From Glutinoglossum americanum (Eukaryota; Ascomycota; Geoglossomycetes; Geoglossales; Geoglossaceae), in assembly GCA_020080175.1 (NCBI GenBank), contig JAGHQL010000098.1, forward strand, positions 1 to 64,000: 64,000 nucleotides of DNA. The letters are read 5' to 3'. The notes under the pieces are model-generated. The model saw nothing but the letters and a program-made list of their open reading frames with translations, searched no databases and was not told the origin of the DNA. This document shows, one piece after another, positions 22,343-33,913 of this stretch. Every line of letters begins with the position of its first letter. Position 1 is the stretch's first letter. The translations under genes and the position numbers were made by a program.

Positions 22343-24404
22343 CATGGCTTCCACCCCCCAGGCCCTGGATCCTACTGCTGCGGTGGCAAGGGCCCAGACA
22401 CTCTTGAATAGATACCTCGTGAACATCTTGAAAGCCGAAGGGCTTCCGCACTCCGGTATTAAAGCTGGTATGCAGCAGCGGGTTATTGGCCGTAAGTTAA
22501 ACCTGTCTGTTTAGGTCCAGTGCTCTTGAGGTATCAGCTCTTGCTAGGCTTTTGCGACAGCAGAAGTTTGTGTAACCAATTTCGACTGACAAGTACTCCC
22601 TCATGTTAGGAATCCAGGACTATGCGTGGGGTGGCGACGTGCAAGGTTTCAACCGATTGAAGAATATGATTTTCAACCCCGATGCGATCCTGTCACCTAC
22701 GGGCCCTAGGTTAGGTAGCCGGATGACACCAGTGGTTTCCAGCCCGCGACCAGCGGCAAATGGAAACGGAAGATCAATCGGCTCTGCATCACAAAACCCG
22801 CCAGGATCTTTCACTCCTATTCCTGGTATTCTCCTTCCAAGCACTGAAAGTCATGCCTAAGTTCACTAAGCGCAAGCCAGGTTCGCTGTCCTTCAAAGAG
22901 AGCCCATTCTTTACGATTCTAAAACCTCTTACTGCTCCCATAGAATGTCCTAGTACGGTTTCTCATGGGTCATCTTCGCTTTAAGGTCGTTTCACTGACT
23001 GATTATTGCTAGCTATGACCAGCCACCGACACTCAGCTACAACCCACCTGCAATTTACGCCTCCTGACATAGAGAAGCTGGCTTCCGATAGGATGATCCG
23101 AGTGATGGTGTACTGCGCGGTCGAAACCGCCCTCACGAGCTACACAAAGGCGGATATAGCCTTTCCTCATCAAGTTGAGCTGAAGGTCAACAATGATGAA
23201 GTTAAGGCTAATTTAAGGGGGCTGAAAAACAAGCCGGGATCTACTCGACCAGCAGATATCACGGACTTAGTGCATAGGAAGCCCAAATATGAGAATACTA
23301 TTACCTTGACGTACGCTCTAACTCAGAAGGTACTTACACTTTCTATTCTTCTACTTGGTGGAGTAGTTATGGCTTGATTTCCCCCGCCATTAAATCACTA
23401 ATGAGTTGTGAATGTTAATTTCTTGGCAGAAGTTTTCCTTCCTGGTTAATCTTGTGAAAGTTCATCAAGTAGAGGAGCTCGTCAGCAAACTCAAGAGGGG
23501 AAAGTCGATAACTCGCGAACAAGCGATCAAAGAAAGTACGTCTATCTCCTGGGTGCTACCGGGAACCCTAAAGGCGTCAAGACCTCCAGCTTATGTAGAT
23601 ATTCGCCAGTGGTCAACAAGGCCCAAGATGCTGATCTTGTCACAACTTCCACCGTTATGTCTTTGAAATGCCCATTATCGACTCTTAGAATGGACCTTCC
23701 CTGCCGGTCAACCGTTTGCCCTCACATCCAGTGTTTTGATGCTACATCATTTCTTCAGTTGCAGGAGCAAGCACCAACATGGACCTGTCCAATTTGCAAC
23801 AAAATCATTAACTTTGAGGCTCTCGTCGTAGATCAGTAAGTTTATAGTCCATGAGCGCATTACGACCACTAATCTTGGAAGATACGTGAATGATATCCTT
23901 CAAAGCACCCCCAAGTCCGTGGACCAAGTTACGATCGAACCGGATGGCAAATGGTCGCAGAATACTTTGCCTATATCTCCTGGGCAAACCGATGGCTCCA
24001 ACTTCCAGAATGGCAATGACGATGACGATATAATTGAGATCCAAGACATGCGCCTTACTTCTCTAAAGTCCGAATACACATCTACCCCTACATCCGGGCC
24101 AAGAACCCCATCGATTAACTCTAGAGAACCGTCTACCTCGCGATCGTCAAACAGCAAAAGACCGGTCATTGACCTGACTCTAAGTGATGATGATGAAGAA
24201 CCCCCAAGGCCCGCTAAAAGGACTATGACTTCCGGTGCTCTCACTAACGTGCTGGCGAGACGAAATGGTTATAGAACGCATACCAGTGGTTTGCCTCGCG
24301 ACCATCAAACGCCGAATAGTTCCCGGTTGAATGGTTTGAGTTTCCAAATGCCACCTGGTAGCTCGAGGTCTAATCCATCCTCGATAGGGACACCGGATCG
24401 GTAG
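22343..24404 (+). CDS. SUMO E3 ligase of the Siz/PIAS family
   Basis: Helps transfer SUMO from Ubc9 to substrates in the nucleus. It starts at 22343 (MASTPQALDPTAAV). The N-terminal SAP-like DNA-binding part contains LKAEGLPHSGIKAGMQQRV. A PINIT domain follows (FKESPFFTILKPLTAP, then DRMIRVMVYC, IAFPHQVELKVN, then FSFLVNLVKVHQVEELV). The SP-RING is complete: MSLKCPLSTLRMDLPCRS, CPHIQCFDA, WTCPICNK. After it lie two SUMO-interacting-motif candidates, DDIIEIQD and VIDLTLSDDDEE, in a Ser/Pro-rich tail. About five introns. The first long plus-strand frame begins upstream at 22290, but 22343 fits the family start better. The SUMO E1 subunit Aos1 is also in this window (48923). Confidence 0.9.
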
Positions 24405-24914
24405 ACCCTCCCGGATGCCGAAGGGACCTATGGAGGCGTCTGGGGAATACGCATACGGCCAACGTCCATATTGTGGGGGTGGGTTTCGTCATTTAAATAT
24501 CAGGAATTCCTTTGCACTCTGGATGGCGTTTAAAGCGTTAAAAAATACCGTTTTATTTAATGGGCTCTCGTACTTCACGGATGTTGGTTGCTGCTCTTGT
24601 ATGGAGCTATGGCGCTTTATATCTCGGACCTGGGGGCTACTGTAATGTTTTAATAGGCCTTGATCCACAAAATCCCCGTTTCTTCTAGAGACCCTATTAA
24701 GAAAATGTTCTATAGATCAAGAGCAGCTTGATAGAATTTCAAGCCCACGTGATTCCGCCTCCGGATTTGCACAGAGTATATACCTCGTGGACTGAATGCG
24801 ATCGTGTGGTTCATCTGACCAGAACAACCCGGTGTACAAATACCACCACACACTTTTATAGTATAAACACACGCCTTCGGATACTCAACCCTTTCATGCT
24901 AGCGTTTTTTTCCA
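24405..24914. other. Intergenic region siz / trs33
   Basis: 3' flank of siz and promoter of trs33 (both plus strand). No coding signal seen. Confidence 0.45.
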
Positions 24915-25701
24915 ATGTCCTTCGACACACCTCTTCCTCCCTTCAATGCATCCGATCCACATGCCACATTTTTCAACTCATCCTGTCTGGACCTCTTGTT
25001 GATAGAGCTAGTCCCCATGGCATACAGATTAGCCAATGAACTCTCAGTGTCGGAGGAGAGATTGGATGACGAAGAAGAGCGAGAAGCGGTCTTCTATCGA
25101 TTGGAGATGCTAGGATATCGGGTCGGACAGGGCCTAGTGGAGCGGTAACGATCACAAAGTCACCCACCTTGCGCTGGAAATATGGAGGACTGAGCTTTAG
25201 TTTTGGCAAGGCAGCTTCTCGCGGGATCGACCGCGGTTCACGGATACGCTGGATGTCATCAAGTTTTTGTGCAAAGACCTTTGGATGCTAGTGTTTCGGA
25301 AACAGATCGATAACCTAAAGACGAACCACAGGGTATGATACGAAGCTCCCTCTCTTGCTCAATTCACTAGTCTCGTTTGTATGTATACTGAAGCACCAAT
25401 TAGGGTATTTATGTTCTTACGGATAATTCTTTCAGACCTTTTTCGCGCATGAGCACTGAAGCGGGAGGGCAGGCGGTCGCTCGAGCTCAACCGGTAATGT
25501 CTCCTCTTTGTGAACACCACCCTCTCCTGTCAAGCTTCTCGTGTGGTGCGGTAGTTAATTCCAATGCAGTTCCTGTGGTTTCCATGTGGCATAATACGAG
25601 GCTCGCTGGCCAGTATGGGTATTAATGCCACGGTGCAGGCAGATACTTCGGAGCTCCCCGGAGCTACATTCCAGATCAAAACAGTGGCCGCGAGGGCTTA
25701 A
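24915..25701 (+). CDS. trs33: TRAPP complex subunit Trs33 (TRAPPC6 / Bet3 family)
   Basis: A core subunit of the TRAPP Rab-exchange complexes in ER-Golgi and endosomal traffic. Four exons fit exactly in phase: 24915-25144, 25215-25332, 25404-25493 and 25570-25701, 189 codons. Landmarks are [70 protein letters not shown] and [20 protein letters not shown]. Introns are 69-76 bp. A second TRAPP core subunit, Bet5, lies at 38831. Confidence 0.93.
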
Positions 25702-26154
25702 CTATGTTCTAGATGTTGCATGCTTGTGTAAACGTGGGCGGCATCTACAGGAGTTTGGGGGGACGCGTTACTTGAGGCACCAATATTGAAATAAACAAAG
25801 ACTTTCACCCGAGGCACCTGACCCTTACGATTGTGATATTAGGAATTGCTCCTGGAGAAGGCACTTAGATGCCCTTAATTCTATTGTTCTACTGCAGCTC
25901 ACGTACGAAAGTGCAAAAGTTCTCCCCCAATCACCTTTCATCTCCTAGTCGTATGGCTCCTTCATCACCGTCCTTTTACCGTCTTCACAACCTACCTAAC
26001 CAATGTCACCGATCAGCCACCAGAATCTCCCCAAGCTAGGCGATAGCTAACGGGCTGTCAAGTACAATGCAGGCGGATAAACCGAAAACGAACGATAGAG
26101 GCATCTAGAGTTTGCCAAACGCAATAAACTCAAGGACATGGGGCAAGGTATAAA
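25702..26154. other. Convergent intergenic region trs33 / mdh
   Basis: 3' flanks of both genes. Nothing further recognised. Confidence 0.45.
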
Positions 26155-27559
26155 TTACTTTGCGGGAGGATTTTTGATGAAATCGACACCCTTCTCGATA
26201 TTGCCTTTGAGGCCCTTCATAGCAGCTTCGAGGAGCTTCTTTTCGTAGTCGTTGGTATCAGTGAGGGGGTTATAGGCCTTTTCGGCGCCGTTGGTCTGTT
26301 GTGGACAACTCAGCATACTTGCATTGAGCACAGAGTAAAGAGATACACACCCCAAGTTCGACGGGCACAGAGAAATATTCAACACCGGTAGCCTTTGCAA
26401 TTTCCGCGCCGCCTTCAACGCCTGGGAGGTAGACGTATGTGGGTTCAATTATGCCCTTCTCACCTCGTACAGCCTTCAGGATTTTTTCGGCAAAGCTTTC
26501 GGACGGTAAGCTGTGGCGCTATACGTCGATATCTCGGGCAAAGGTACTCACCGGAAACCTGCATAGGCCATGGAAAGGGTGGCAGAGCCAGCACCATCCT
26601 TGGCCTTCACGACCTCATCACCACCATATTGAACACCTGCAAATATGGAGTCAGCTTTATTAGCCTTGCGATTGAGGTGCCGAACTGCTTACGGTTCACC
26701 AAAGCGTCTAGTTTATCTGCAGGTATTTGAACGCTCGGTTTTGCTTGGCTAAGTAATGGCACGATCGTCTCCCCGGAGTGACCACCAACGACGGGAATCT
26801 TCAATGTCTGTGGGTCGCTCTCACCGATAATTTCTGCTACAAAGGTCTCTGATCGGACAACATCGAGGGTAGTGACACCGAAAAGTCGCTTCGGGTCGAA
26901 GACATTCTTTGATTTGAGTACCTCGGCAGCGATAGGGACGGTCGAGTTAACCGGGTTTGAGATGATCAAAATAAAGGCTTTCGGGCAGTACTCCGCGATT
27001 CCCGTAACAAGGTCGCGTACGATACCGGCATTTATTTTAAAGAGGTCATCACGCGTCATGCCAGGCTTGCCTGTGACAGGTCAGCAATCGCAGGGCGCAT
27101 GGCGCTGCTGCGTCAACTGATCGGACTTACGAGGGATACCCGCCGGGATGACAACAATATCAGCACCGGTCAAAGTAAGCTTGAGACCATCACCATTGGG
27201 AAGGTATCCAGTGGTTTTCTATTACCTCCGTTAACCCGGGTTCGCTAGCGATAAATATGTAACTGAATACACTTACAGCTCTTGAGGAAATATGTGCCAG
27301 ATCAGCTGTGACACCGGGTGTATTGACGACATCGTACAGCGAGAGTTCGTCGATGAGAGGGCAGATCTTGAGAAGGAGGGAGAGGGGCTAAGGGTCAGGC
27401 GTTAGTGTATGGACCGCTATTAAATTTACTGTTGGAAGAGCTTGGTTCCGATAACTTACCTGGCCAATGCCACCAGAAGCACCCAAGACGACTATGATAG
27501 TTGTCAATCACTGCACAGTAACCTTTTGCTTGGGTTATTTTCATACCTGCTTTTACCAT
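26155..27559 (-). CDS. Malate dehydrogenase, cytosolic-type (NAD)
   Basis: Interconverts malate and oxaloacetate with NAD(H). It starts at 27559 with [18 protein letters not shown] and no mitochondrial targeting peptide, matching the fungal cytosolic isoform rather than the mitochondrial one. Landmarks: the Rossmann GASGGIGQ loop, [67 protein letters not shown] and the catalytic [16 protein letters not shown]. The C-terminus is [16 protein letters not shown], with no peroxisomal SKL-type signal. About seven short introns interrupt it, the first after only 13 coding bases (ATGGTAAAAGCAG). Confidence 0.92.
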
Positions 27560-28465
27560 GGTAGAAAAAAATTGATGGACAACTTTCGGTAGTCGAAATA
27601 CGGAACTAGACGGCAGCAGATTAGTTTACATAGTCTTTGCCTTGCCGAGCTATGAACAAGCAATAAGACGCTCCCAGCGGAGGGCCAGAATAGATGCATA
27701 CGCTATGTAGGACCAGTAGAGGCCAGGGACTGATATTGCTCGAGCGGTGAGTTGAAAGGTTTTGCTGTTGAGGGGGTATGGCTTTTTATAGTGGGGTTTG
27801 GGCTGGAGGGGTACTCCCACGTCGTACTGCAACTACGACCACGCCCCTTGCTACAAGCCAATCAGTGAGTGAACGGAAAACGTAAAGGCAAATTAAACAG
27901 AAGAAATATCTCTAAAAATTTTTTTTAAAAGAAGTAGAAAAAGGAAAGCAGACGAAAAATTACTTGAAAAATGGGAAGCGTGGGGTGCAAGAGAGAATGT
28001 GATCACGTCACCCGTCACTCCCTTGTCTGTCGACTCTCGGTCCCACCAACGTCAAACTAAGTATGTCAACCACTCTCCTACAGCTATAGTATGGGGGACG
28101 TATGGGATAGGATCGGGCTGATTTCTTCATTTGGCCTTTCGTAATGTATATATATATACGTGTATGTATGTACGTATGTATGCATGCATACCTACCTGTC
28201 CACGACTGATATGCTCGGGACTATAAACTGGCTCTTAGGAGTTTCGGACGGATAATAGAGCAACCGGGACCTCCGCAGCTACTTTGACCACCCTTCGGGA
28301 TCGAAATAACTGCAGATGCTGGGATGGACACAGACACATAGAATGCGTTGTGACGGGAGACAATTGTTGCTAATGCTTGTTGAAAACTAATGCTTCAATT
28401 ATCTTAGTATGCATTGCACCCTCTAACATCCATGAATCCATTCTGCAGCGCTACCATAATCCTGT
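27560..28465. other. Intergenic region: mdh promoter and 3' flank of the eL28 gene
   Basis: About 900 bp. It includes an A-rich stretch at 27897-27960 and an ATGT/ACGT microsatellite at about 28144-28195. No gene recognised. Confidence 0.45.
28144..28195 (+). repeat. TATG/TACG microsatellite
   Basis: Imperfect tandem run of TATA, then GTATGTATGTACGTATG, then GCATGCATAC-type words. Confidence 0.6.
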
Positions 28466-29246
28466 CTATGTGGATTTGCCCTCAGCTGCCTTTGCCTTAG
28501 CGCCTCGGGACTTCTTCTCTGGGAGGTCTTTCTTTGGTAGTTGAGATTGCCGAATGGCGCTGGCGCGGGCTACGGCTTCACGACGGAGGTCCGGTCTAAG
28601 ACGTCACGAGTTAGCTCTGAGTTTGCATAGCAAACCGTTCAATGTTAGGCTGGCTGACCGGTATCCTCTCTTAGCGGTATGGCCCACGACTCCGGCATAG
28701 GTCCTGTTTTTTATACTAACATTAGCATACCCTAAGCATTAAAGCACCTGGTTGTACCGCCTAATTAATCACTCACTTCCGTCCAGATTTATTTGGTCCC
28801 CATGAAGTCTGATTTAAATTTGATGCAGGTTTGTGAGAGGTCTTTGAGTGCGATTTTTTGGTGGTGAGAACTACGCCGCCCTTTTCTCCTGGCTGAAGGC
28901 CAATTGCCTTTGGAAGAGACCGGTTAGTTGAAAGCCCTTGTGCTAAAGGCATGGCGGGTACATGCTTGCTCATTGACAAAACCTCCATACTGCTCACAAA
29001 TTAGCTTGATTCCCCAAAGATAAAATCGAACTATGCGCACCTTCCGGGAGTGTTTATTCAGAAGGTTGAGGGGATCACGCGAGAATTGTACGCCTCCACC
29101 GGTCCTCCGCTTAACGAGGTAGGAGTTGTTTTTCCCTTGTGTAAAAGCTTATAAGCAATGGCCAGGAAGCTTCCAGCAGAAGGTGTGATGTGCTGTATAC
29201 ACTTACGGGAGATCTCCCAGATAAGATCAGCAGATACGTTCGACAT
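28466..29246 (-). CDS. rpl28: Cytosolic ribosomal protein eL28 (RPL28e)
   Basis: A large-subunit ribosomal protein found in most eukaryotes but lost in budding yeast. It starts at 29246 (MSNVSADLIWEISR). Exon order gives KNNSYLVKRRTGGGVQFSRD, then PLNLLNKHSRK, YGGFVNEQ, AIGLQPGEKGGVVLTTKK, SHSKTSHKPASNLNQTSWGP, NKSGRK, then TYAGVVGHTAKRGYR and PDLRREAVARASAIRQSQ with a basic tail ending EGKST. The join YGGFVNEQ|AIGLQPGEK works in phase only with a GC donor (GCATGT at 28965-28960) and the acceptor at 28908; no GT donor gives the conserved protein. Many small exons are usual for ribosomal protein genes. Divergent from the UPF0357 gene, with 261 bp between starts. Confidence 0.9.
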
Positions 29247-29507
29247 ATTTGTAGCTTGGGTGAACGTTTTGCTGGCGGTGGTAGGTTTCGCCTGTTTTGT
29301 GGGTTGGGCAAGCAAAAAGGGCAAGCCCTAGCAGAGCCGCATTTGCTTTCACTTAGTCATCATTTCGCTGAGGCGAGATCGAACAGGGCGAAGATGCCAC
29401 AATGCTTCCGCGTCATAATACGAGATAGCATCCGTCTAACTGGATATCCGACTACCATCCACTCCCATTCTCAAGAACATCTTTCAACTGTCTGTTCTCT
29501 CCTAGCT

Positions 29508-29944
29508 ATGGCTTACATTCTATACTCCATCTCGTTCTTCCTATTAGTCCTAGCAACCGGTATGCCCCTTGAATAGCTGTACTCCTGTTTCGCTCGCACT
29601 GTTAATCGACTGAAATATCGTTAGCTCTTTACATCACACGCAACCGCTGGCTTCCGATGCTACCTCTTCCTAACTACATTTACACTCGCCTCCCTTCATC
29701 TTTCGCTGGAGATATGGAATCAGGTCTCTCGTCTAGTGCATTCGACCTGTCCGCCAACCTGGCGGCGGGCGACTCAAGAGCTGGACTTGACGAACAAGGA
29801 AAGATGGCAGTGCAAAAGATCATGAAATCAAGGCGTGTGGGTTTCGACGAGGCAAGACGGATTTATACGGAACAGCGATTTGCTAAAAACAACATCGGTC
29901 CTGATGGGTTGCCGCGAGACCCAAAGTTCGTATCCTTCTCCTGA
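29508..29944 (+). CDS. UPF0357 (DUF2015) family membrane protein
   Basis: A small conserved fungal protein of unknown function, family of yeast YCL012C. Two exons, 29508-29559 and 29635-29944. The N-terminus is a single membrane segment (AYILYSISFFLLVLATALYI), likely a signal anchor. The C-terminal signature is KIMKSRRVGFDEARRIYTEQ, RFAKNNIGPDGLPRDPKF. The start at 29508 is chosen because it opens the hydrophobic segment; the frame beginning at 29657 is the inside of exon 2. Confidence 0.88.
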
Positions 29945-30297
29945 TACGGGAAACAACCGTACATAGGAGAGCTTGGTCGTACTACATTGTGGAAGTCTTT
30001 ATTTGGTGGTCTTTTGATGATAATATCGGAACATGAAATTACATGGCTGAAGCGAGGCGTTGGGTGGCGCTTTAATTCTGATTATTTTTACCGCTGGCAA
30101 GTGCTGGGTTTCTTTTTTTTCGATTATTAGGCTCTGTCTAGGTATGTTTAAATAAAGTCAGACGAGGGACTATACACTCGTTGACGGAAACGGACCGCGT
30201 GTTTGGATTAGCAAACTCCAATCGATATTACTAAACGCCTATGTATACAAATGAATCACTCCCTCCCATCCAGCCAAATGTCCATAAACACGCATAT
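29945..30297. other. Convergent intergenic region UPF0357 gene / hob3
   Basis: 3' flanks only. Nothing else seen. Confidence 0.45.
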
Positions 30298-31479
30298 TTA
30301 TACAGTTCCAGCAATACTCAAGTCCCGGATCTCCTGTAGTACTTGTTCTACCCTGCTATCTAGGTGCCCCTGAGCATACTGCTCTCTCGTGTCAGCATCT
30401 AGATACTGCTGCACCTGCGCCATTCTTGAGTATGCCTCTGCACAGAACCGTAATTGAATCTTTACTAGGGCCTCAAAGCTCGGATCTAGATAAGGGACTC
30501 GAAGGTCAATGAGTTGGGGCAGTTCAGTGAACAGCTGCTCGTTGAGAGCATCGTAGGCGGCCTTGGCCATTTCTGTATCTTTCTCAGCCCGTGGTAACTT
30601 ATTCACGTCTTTATCAGGTTTCTCGGCGAGCTTTTTGACCTTCGCACGCATGGCATCATAGTCAAGGAGTTTGTGGTTGCGCTTTTTGATACCTAGGTGA
30701 ACAGCCTCCAGATTAGAATTAACTCCCAGAAAGCCAGTTATAAGGTGGGAAGGCGCCCCCACATTCATTTATATCAGGAAAATATGCGCAGAACCTCGAT
30801 ATTGGCTCTAATACGGTCGTCCTATCCGTCTCCGTTCGGCGTTAGACAATCTTACTAGCGACGGAGTTTGAGTGAAGATCTAGCATTATTCCCACCTATA
30901 AGGTCCATCAAGCGCCTTGATAGTCTCTGCGTCTAGATCCTCTACGGCCTGCTTGTATGACCTACTAACTCCATCCTTCGTCCCAGCGTCACCATAGAAT
31001 GCATCTATCGTCTCAGCGATTCGCATCTGTGATGCTGTCATTGCTAGTAAGCTGTCAGCAACAGAATATTGATAGCACTCAACCCACCCCAGCACAAACC
31101 TCGTAAAGAGTCTAAATAACCCTTTGCCTCTCTCTGTAGTTTGTTGGCTGCAGCCTCCATAGTTCTATATCGTCTGTAACCATGCCGTTAAGCGTTAACA
31201 CCAAGCCCTTTGACCGGAGCTCACGATCTTATTCCATACCGCTCTTCAACTTCGTAGTCGCGGTCACTTGTCTTCTCCACATGGCCTGTTATGTCCGAAC
31301 CTCCGTTAGCTCACCTTGAACCAAGGCCAGACCGGCTTCTGATGAACATACCGGTCTTCATCATTACCTGTGTTGTTGCGCGGTTGACATTTTTCTTGAA
31401 ACCTACAAGATATTTCAATTAGTCTTTTGTTGTCTGCATAAGCGCTCAATAATGAGGGAGCATTACCAGCCCACGACAT
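30298..31479 (-). CDS. hob3: BAR-domain protein Hob3 / Rvs161 (amphiphysin-like)
   Basis: Forms BAR dimers that bend membranes at endocytic sites and helps actin patch and cytokinesis functions. It starts at 31479 (MSWAG), with conserved N-terminal helix residues spread over small exons. Then come LLAMTASQMRIAETIDAFYG and SYKQAVEDLDAETIKALDGPY. The last exon, about 30768-30298, holds IKKRNHKLLDYDAMRAKVKK, DVNKLPRAEKDTEMAKAAYD and PYLDPSFEALVKIQLRFCAE, ending LSIAGTV. The length matches Rvs161/Hob3; there is no SH3 domain, which separates it from Rvs167. About five introns, including one of about 120 bp before the last exon. Confidence 0.92.
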
Positions 31480-32317
31480 GGTGCTGCGCTGTTCGTTGCT
31501 CAATTATGAGATTTGGGGAGGGAGCACGCAATAAAGAAATGTAGCTGGAGTGCGTCGTTGTGTATGGTACGTATAACTGGAAGAGGTAGATGGAAGAGGG
31601 GGTTCCTGACGAAGCGCCGCAGTGGGTAATGTGGCTCAGCCGAATATTATGTACTGAGCATTGTTGATGCGTTCGTTCTATGGCGACGTCACACGCAACA
31701 TTTGCCACTTGCAATATTTGGGAGCATTAACTCCATATTCCCGAGGCTAGTCTGGATACATATACATGCAGTGTGGAAAACTAACAAGTTGTGTCTTGCT
31801 TTTTGGTGATTACTACTGTTACCGCACAAAATGTCCGATGAGAGCTATGCGAAGATAGGGTGGAAGCACAATGTGGAGTCAATACGATACAAGAGGTCAC
31901 TTTCCACTTAGGTAGGAAACGGGTTTCCTCCAGAGAATCATGAGTCCTCATAGTTCTGGTCTTCCTATATGTGCAACTGGAAATGAAACATCCGCTTAAA
32001 GCATCGCGAAATGACGGCAAACCACCATCTGAATCAGTAAAGCCCTCCTATGCTAACGCCGTGACCTTTTTAGACGATGATAAAATAGTTACAGTAAAAG
32101 AACGATTTCTCTTCGGGATCGTAGGAAGAGTGCGTTCGGAAATGGAAACGGAGGGTACGCAGCAATTGTCGTAAACTAACAACCAGGTGCTGCCGAGGAG
32201 GATTTGAGAGAGGTGGGCCGAGGGTCGATGGGCAGAGCACTTACCCTTACTGAGCAAGGAGCCCAGAAAAGGAAGAGGCACGCTCAAACGCTATCCCAGT
32301 TTGCCCGCCTCCTTATG
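31480..32317. other. Intergenic region hob3 / hal4-like kinase
   Basis: About 840 bp: promoter of hob3 and 3' flank of the kinase. Short frames on both strands lack conserved signatures. Confidence 0.45.
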
Positions 32318-33913
32318 TCAGAAGCCCTCCTCTCCGGCCTTGCAAAGCCTTATTTCGCGACCCCACTCTGACTTGAGGACCTGTGATGCAGTTATTCTGC
32401 GTGTGGGGTTGGGGTCTAATATCGAGTAGATGACATTCCTGCAACGAGCCTATGCACGATTATTATTATTAGTATCGCTGTTTACGGATGGTGCAATAAA
32501 AGTGCTTACCCTATGAAGAGTCTCGATGGGGCCGTAGCCATCTTCGTCCCGACGCCCTTCCAAGTACCTCTCGAAGAACTCGTCCTCGTCCTTCTTGGCA
32601 ACTCTCCAGAGATGCCGTCCCGTCCTCATTGCCATATAGATAACGCCACAGGCCCAGACGTCGACGGCCCTCGGATCGAACTCTTTGTCTGTATACTCCT
32701 CCGGCGCGATATAGGGAGCTGAACCACAAAGACCGTACGTCATGTGCGCCTCCTTCTCCCAAGCCATTCTAAAACACTCGCCGTTGCCGAAATCAGTGAT
32801 TTTGAGGGATCCATGAGTCGTTAATAGAAGGTTTTCTGGCTTGAGATCCCGATGGGCAACACCCATTTCATGCATATACTCAACACCTCGCATCAATTGC
32901 TTAAAGTAGCAGTCTGCTTCCGCGACCTCAAGCTTTCCGGCTGTGAGGACTAGAGTGTAGAGATCGCCGCCAGCGCAGAATTCCATGACCTCACAATAGT
33001 CGCCTTTGGCGTCTTTCAGTAGATCAAGAGTGTGAATAACGTTGGGATGGCGGAGAGAAGACGAAATACAGAATTCCGAAGTAAGGCGCTTCTGGTATTT
33101 CTTTGGCGACTCCTGAGGCCGACGACGAAACTCCTTCACAGCATAGAGCTGTTCCTGTTTGCTGTCCTTGGGGTCTGTTTTGTGTGATATCCGGACAATT
33201 CCAAAAGCGCCTCGGCCGATGATCTCCTGACACTTGCCGTATTTCTCTACTAGCGTCGCTGTGGCGTTCGGTCCGCCCTTCTTGTCAGATGCCAGTTTCT
33301 CCTTCTCGTTTTTCAACTGATCAACCCAACTCGACATTAATGACAGCGTCTGATCATCCCCCGGTTGTTGATGTTCTTCCTTTCTCTTAGCACCAAGAAG
33401 ATCGCGAAGCATATCAGACAGCTTCTCTTGCCGTTTGGCGCTTTTGAGGTGGTGTACATGGGTTCCGTCTGAAACAATATCAAACCTTTTGCGAGGTTCC
33501 TTGTCCTTGACCGATCCAACACCTTCCTTCTTCTGTGCCGAATCGCCACTCAGACTCTGTCTACCCATCCTTAGAGCGCTTGTAGTTGATTGTCGAGGGG
33601 GAGATGGAGGCCGCTGTGAGTTGCTAGCAATGCTTACATCTGTGTCTGACGAGCTCCCATCTGTGGCTCTGTCGCGAGGAGGTTCCTTTATCTGCACCGG
33701 CTCTTTCGTGCCATTCTTGACGACGCCGGTTTGAGAGAACATTCGCTGGAGGCGATTTCCAAGCCCCTGCTTCCTCTGAGGCGCAGTAGAACCGTTTATT
33801 TGTAGATTCGAGATTGGCGGAATGGGATTGGGGGGGGTCAGCGGCTTGAGATCCGGAGATTGAACAGACGAAGAGGACGTGGAAAGCACTGGCGATGCCA
33901 TCGGAGTCGACAT
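32318..33913 (-). CDS. Ser/Thr protein kinase of the Hal4/Sat4 (NPR/Hal) family
   Basis: In yeasts this family stabilises potassium transporters and nutrient permeases at the plasma membrane. Two exons (33913-32510 and 32449-32318) give 511 codons. The first ~200 residues are Ser/Pro-rich and probably disordered. The kinase domain is complete: GRGAFGIVRI (Gly loop), YAVKEFRRR (Lys), EFCISSSLRHPNVI, EVMEFCAGGDLYTL, VAHRDLKPENLLL, ITDFGNGE, YIAPEEYTDKEFDPRAVDVW. The second exon, NVIYSILDPNPTRRITASQV, restores the family C-terminus WGREIRLCKAG. The frame extends to 33934 without an ATG, so 33913 is taken as the start. Confidence 0.92.
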
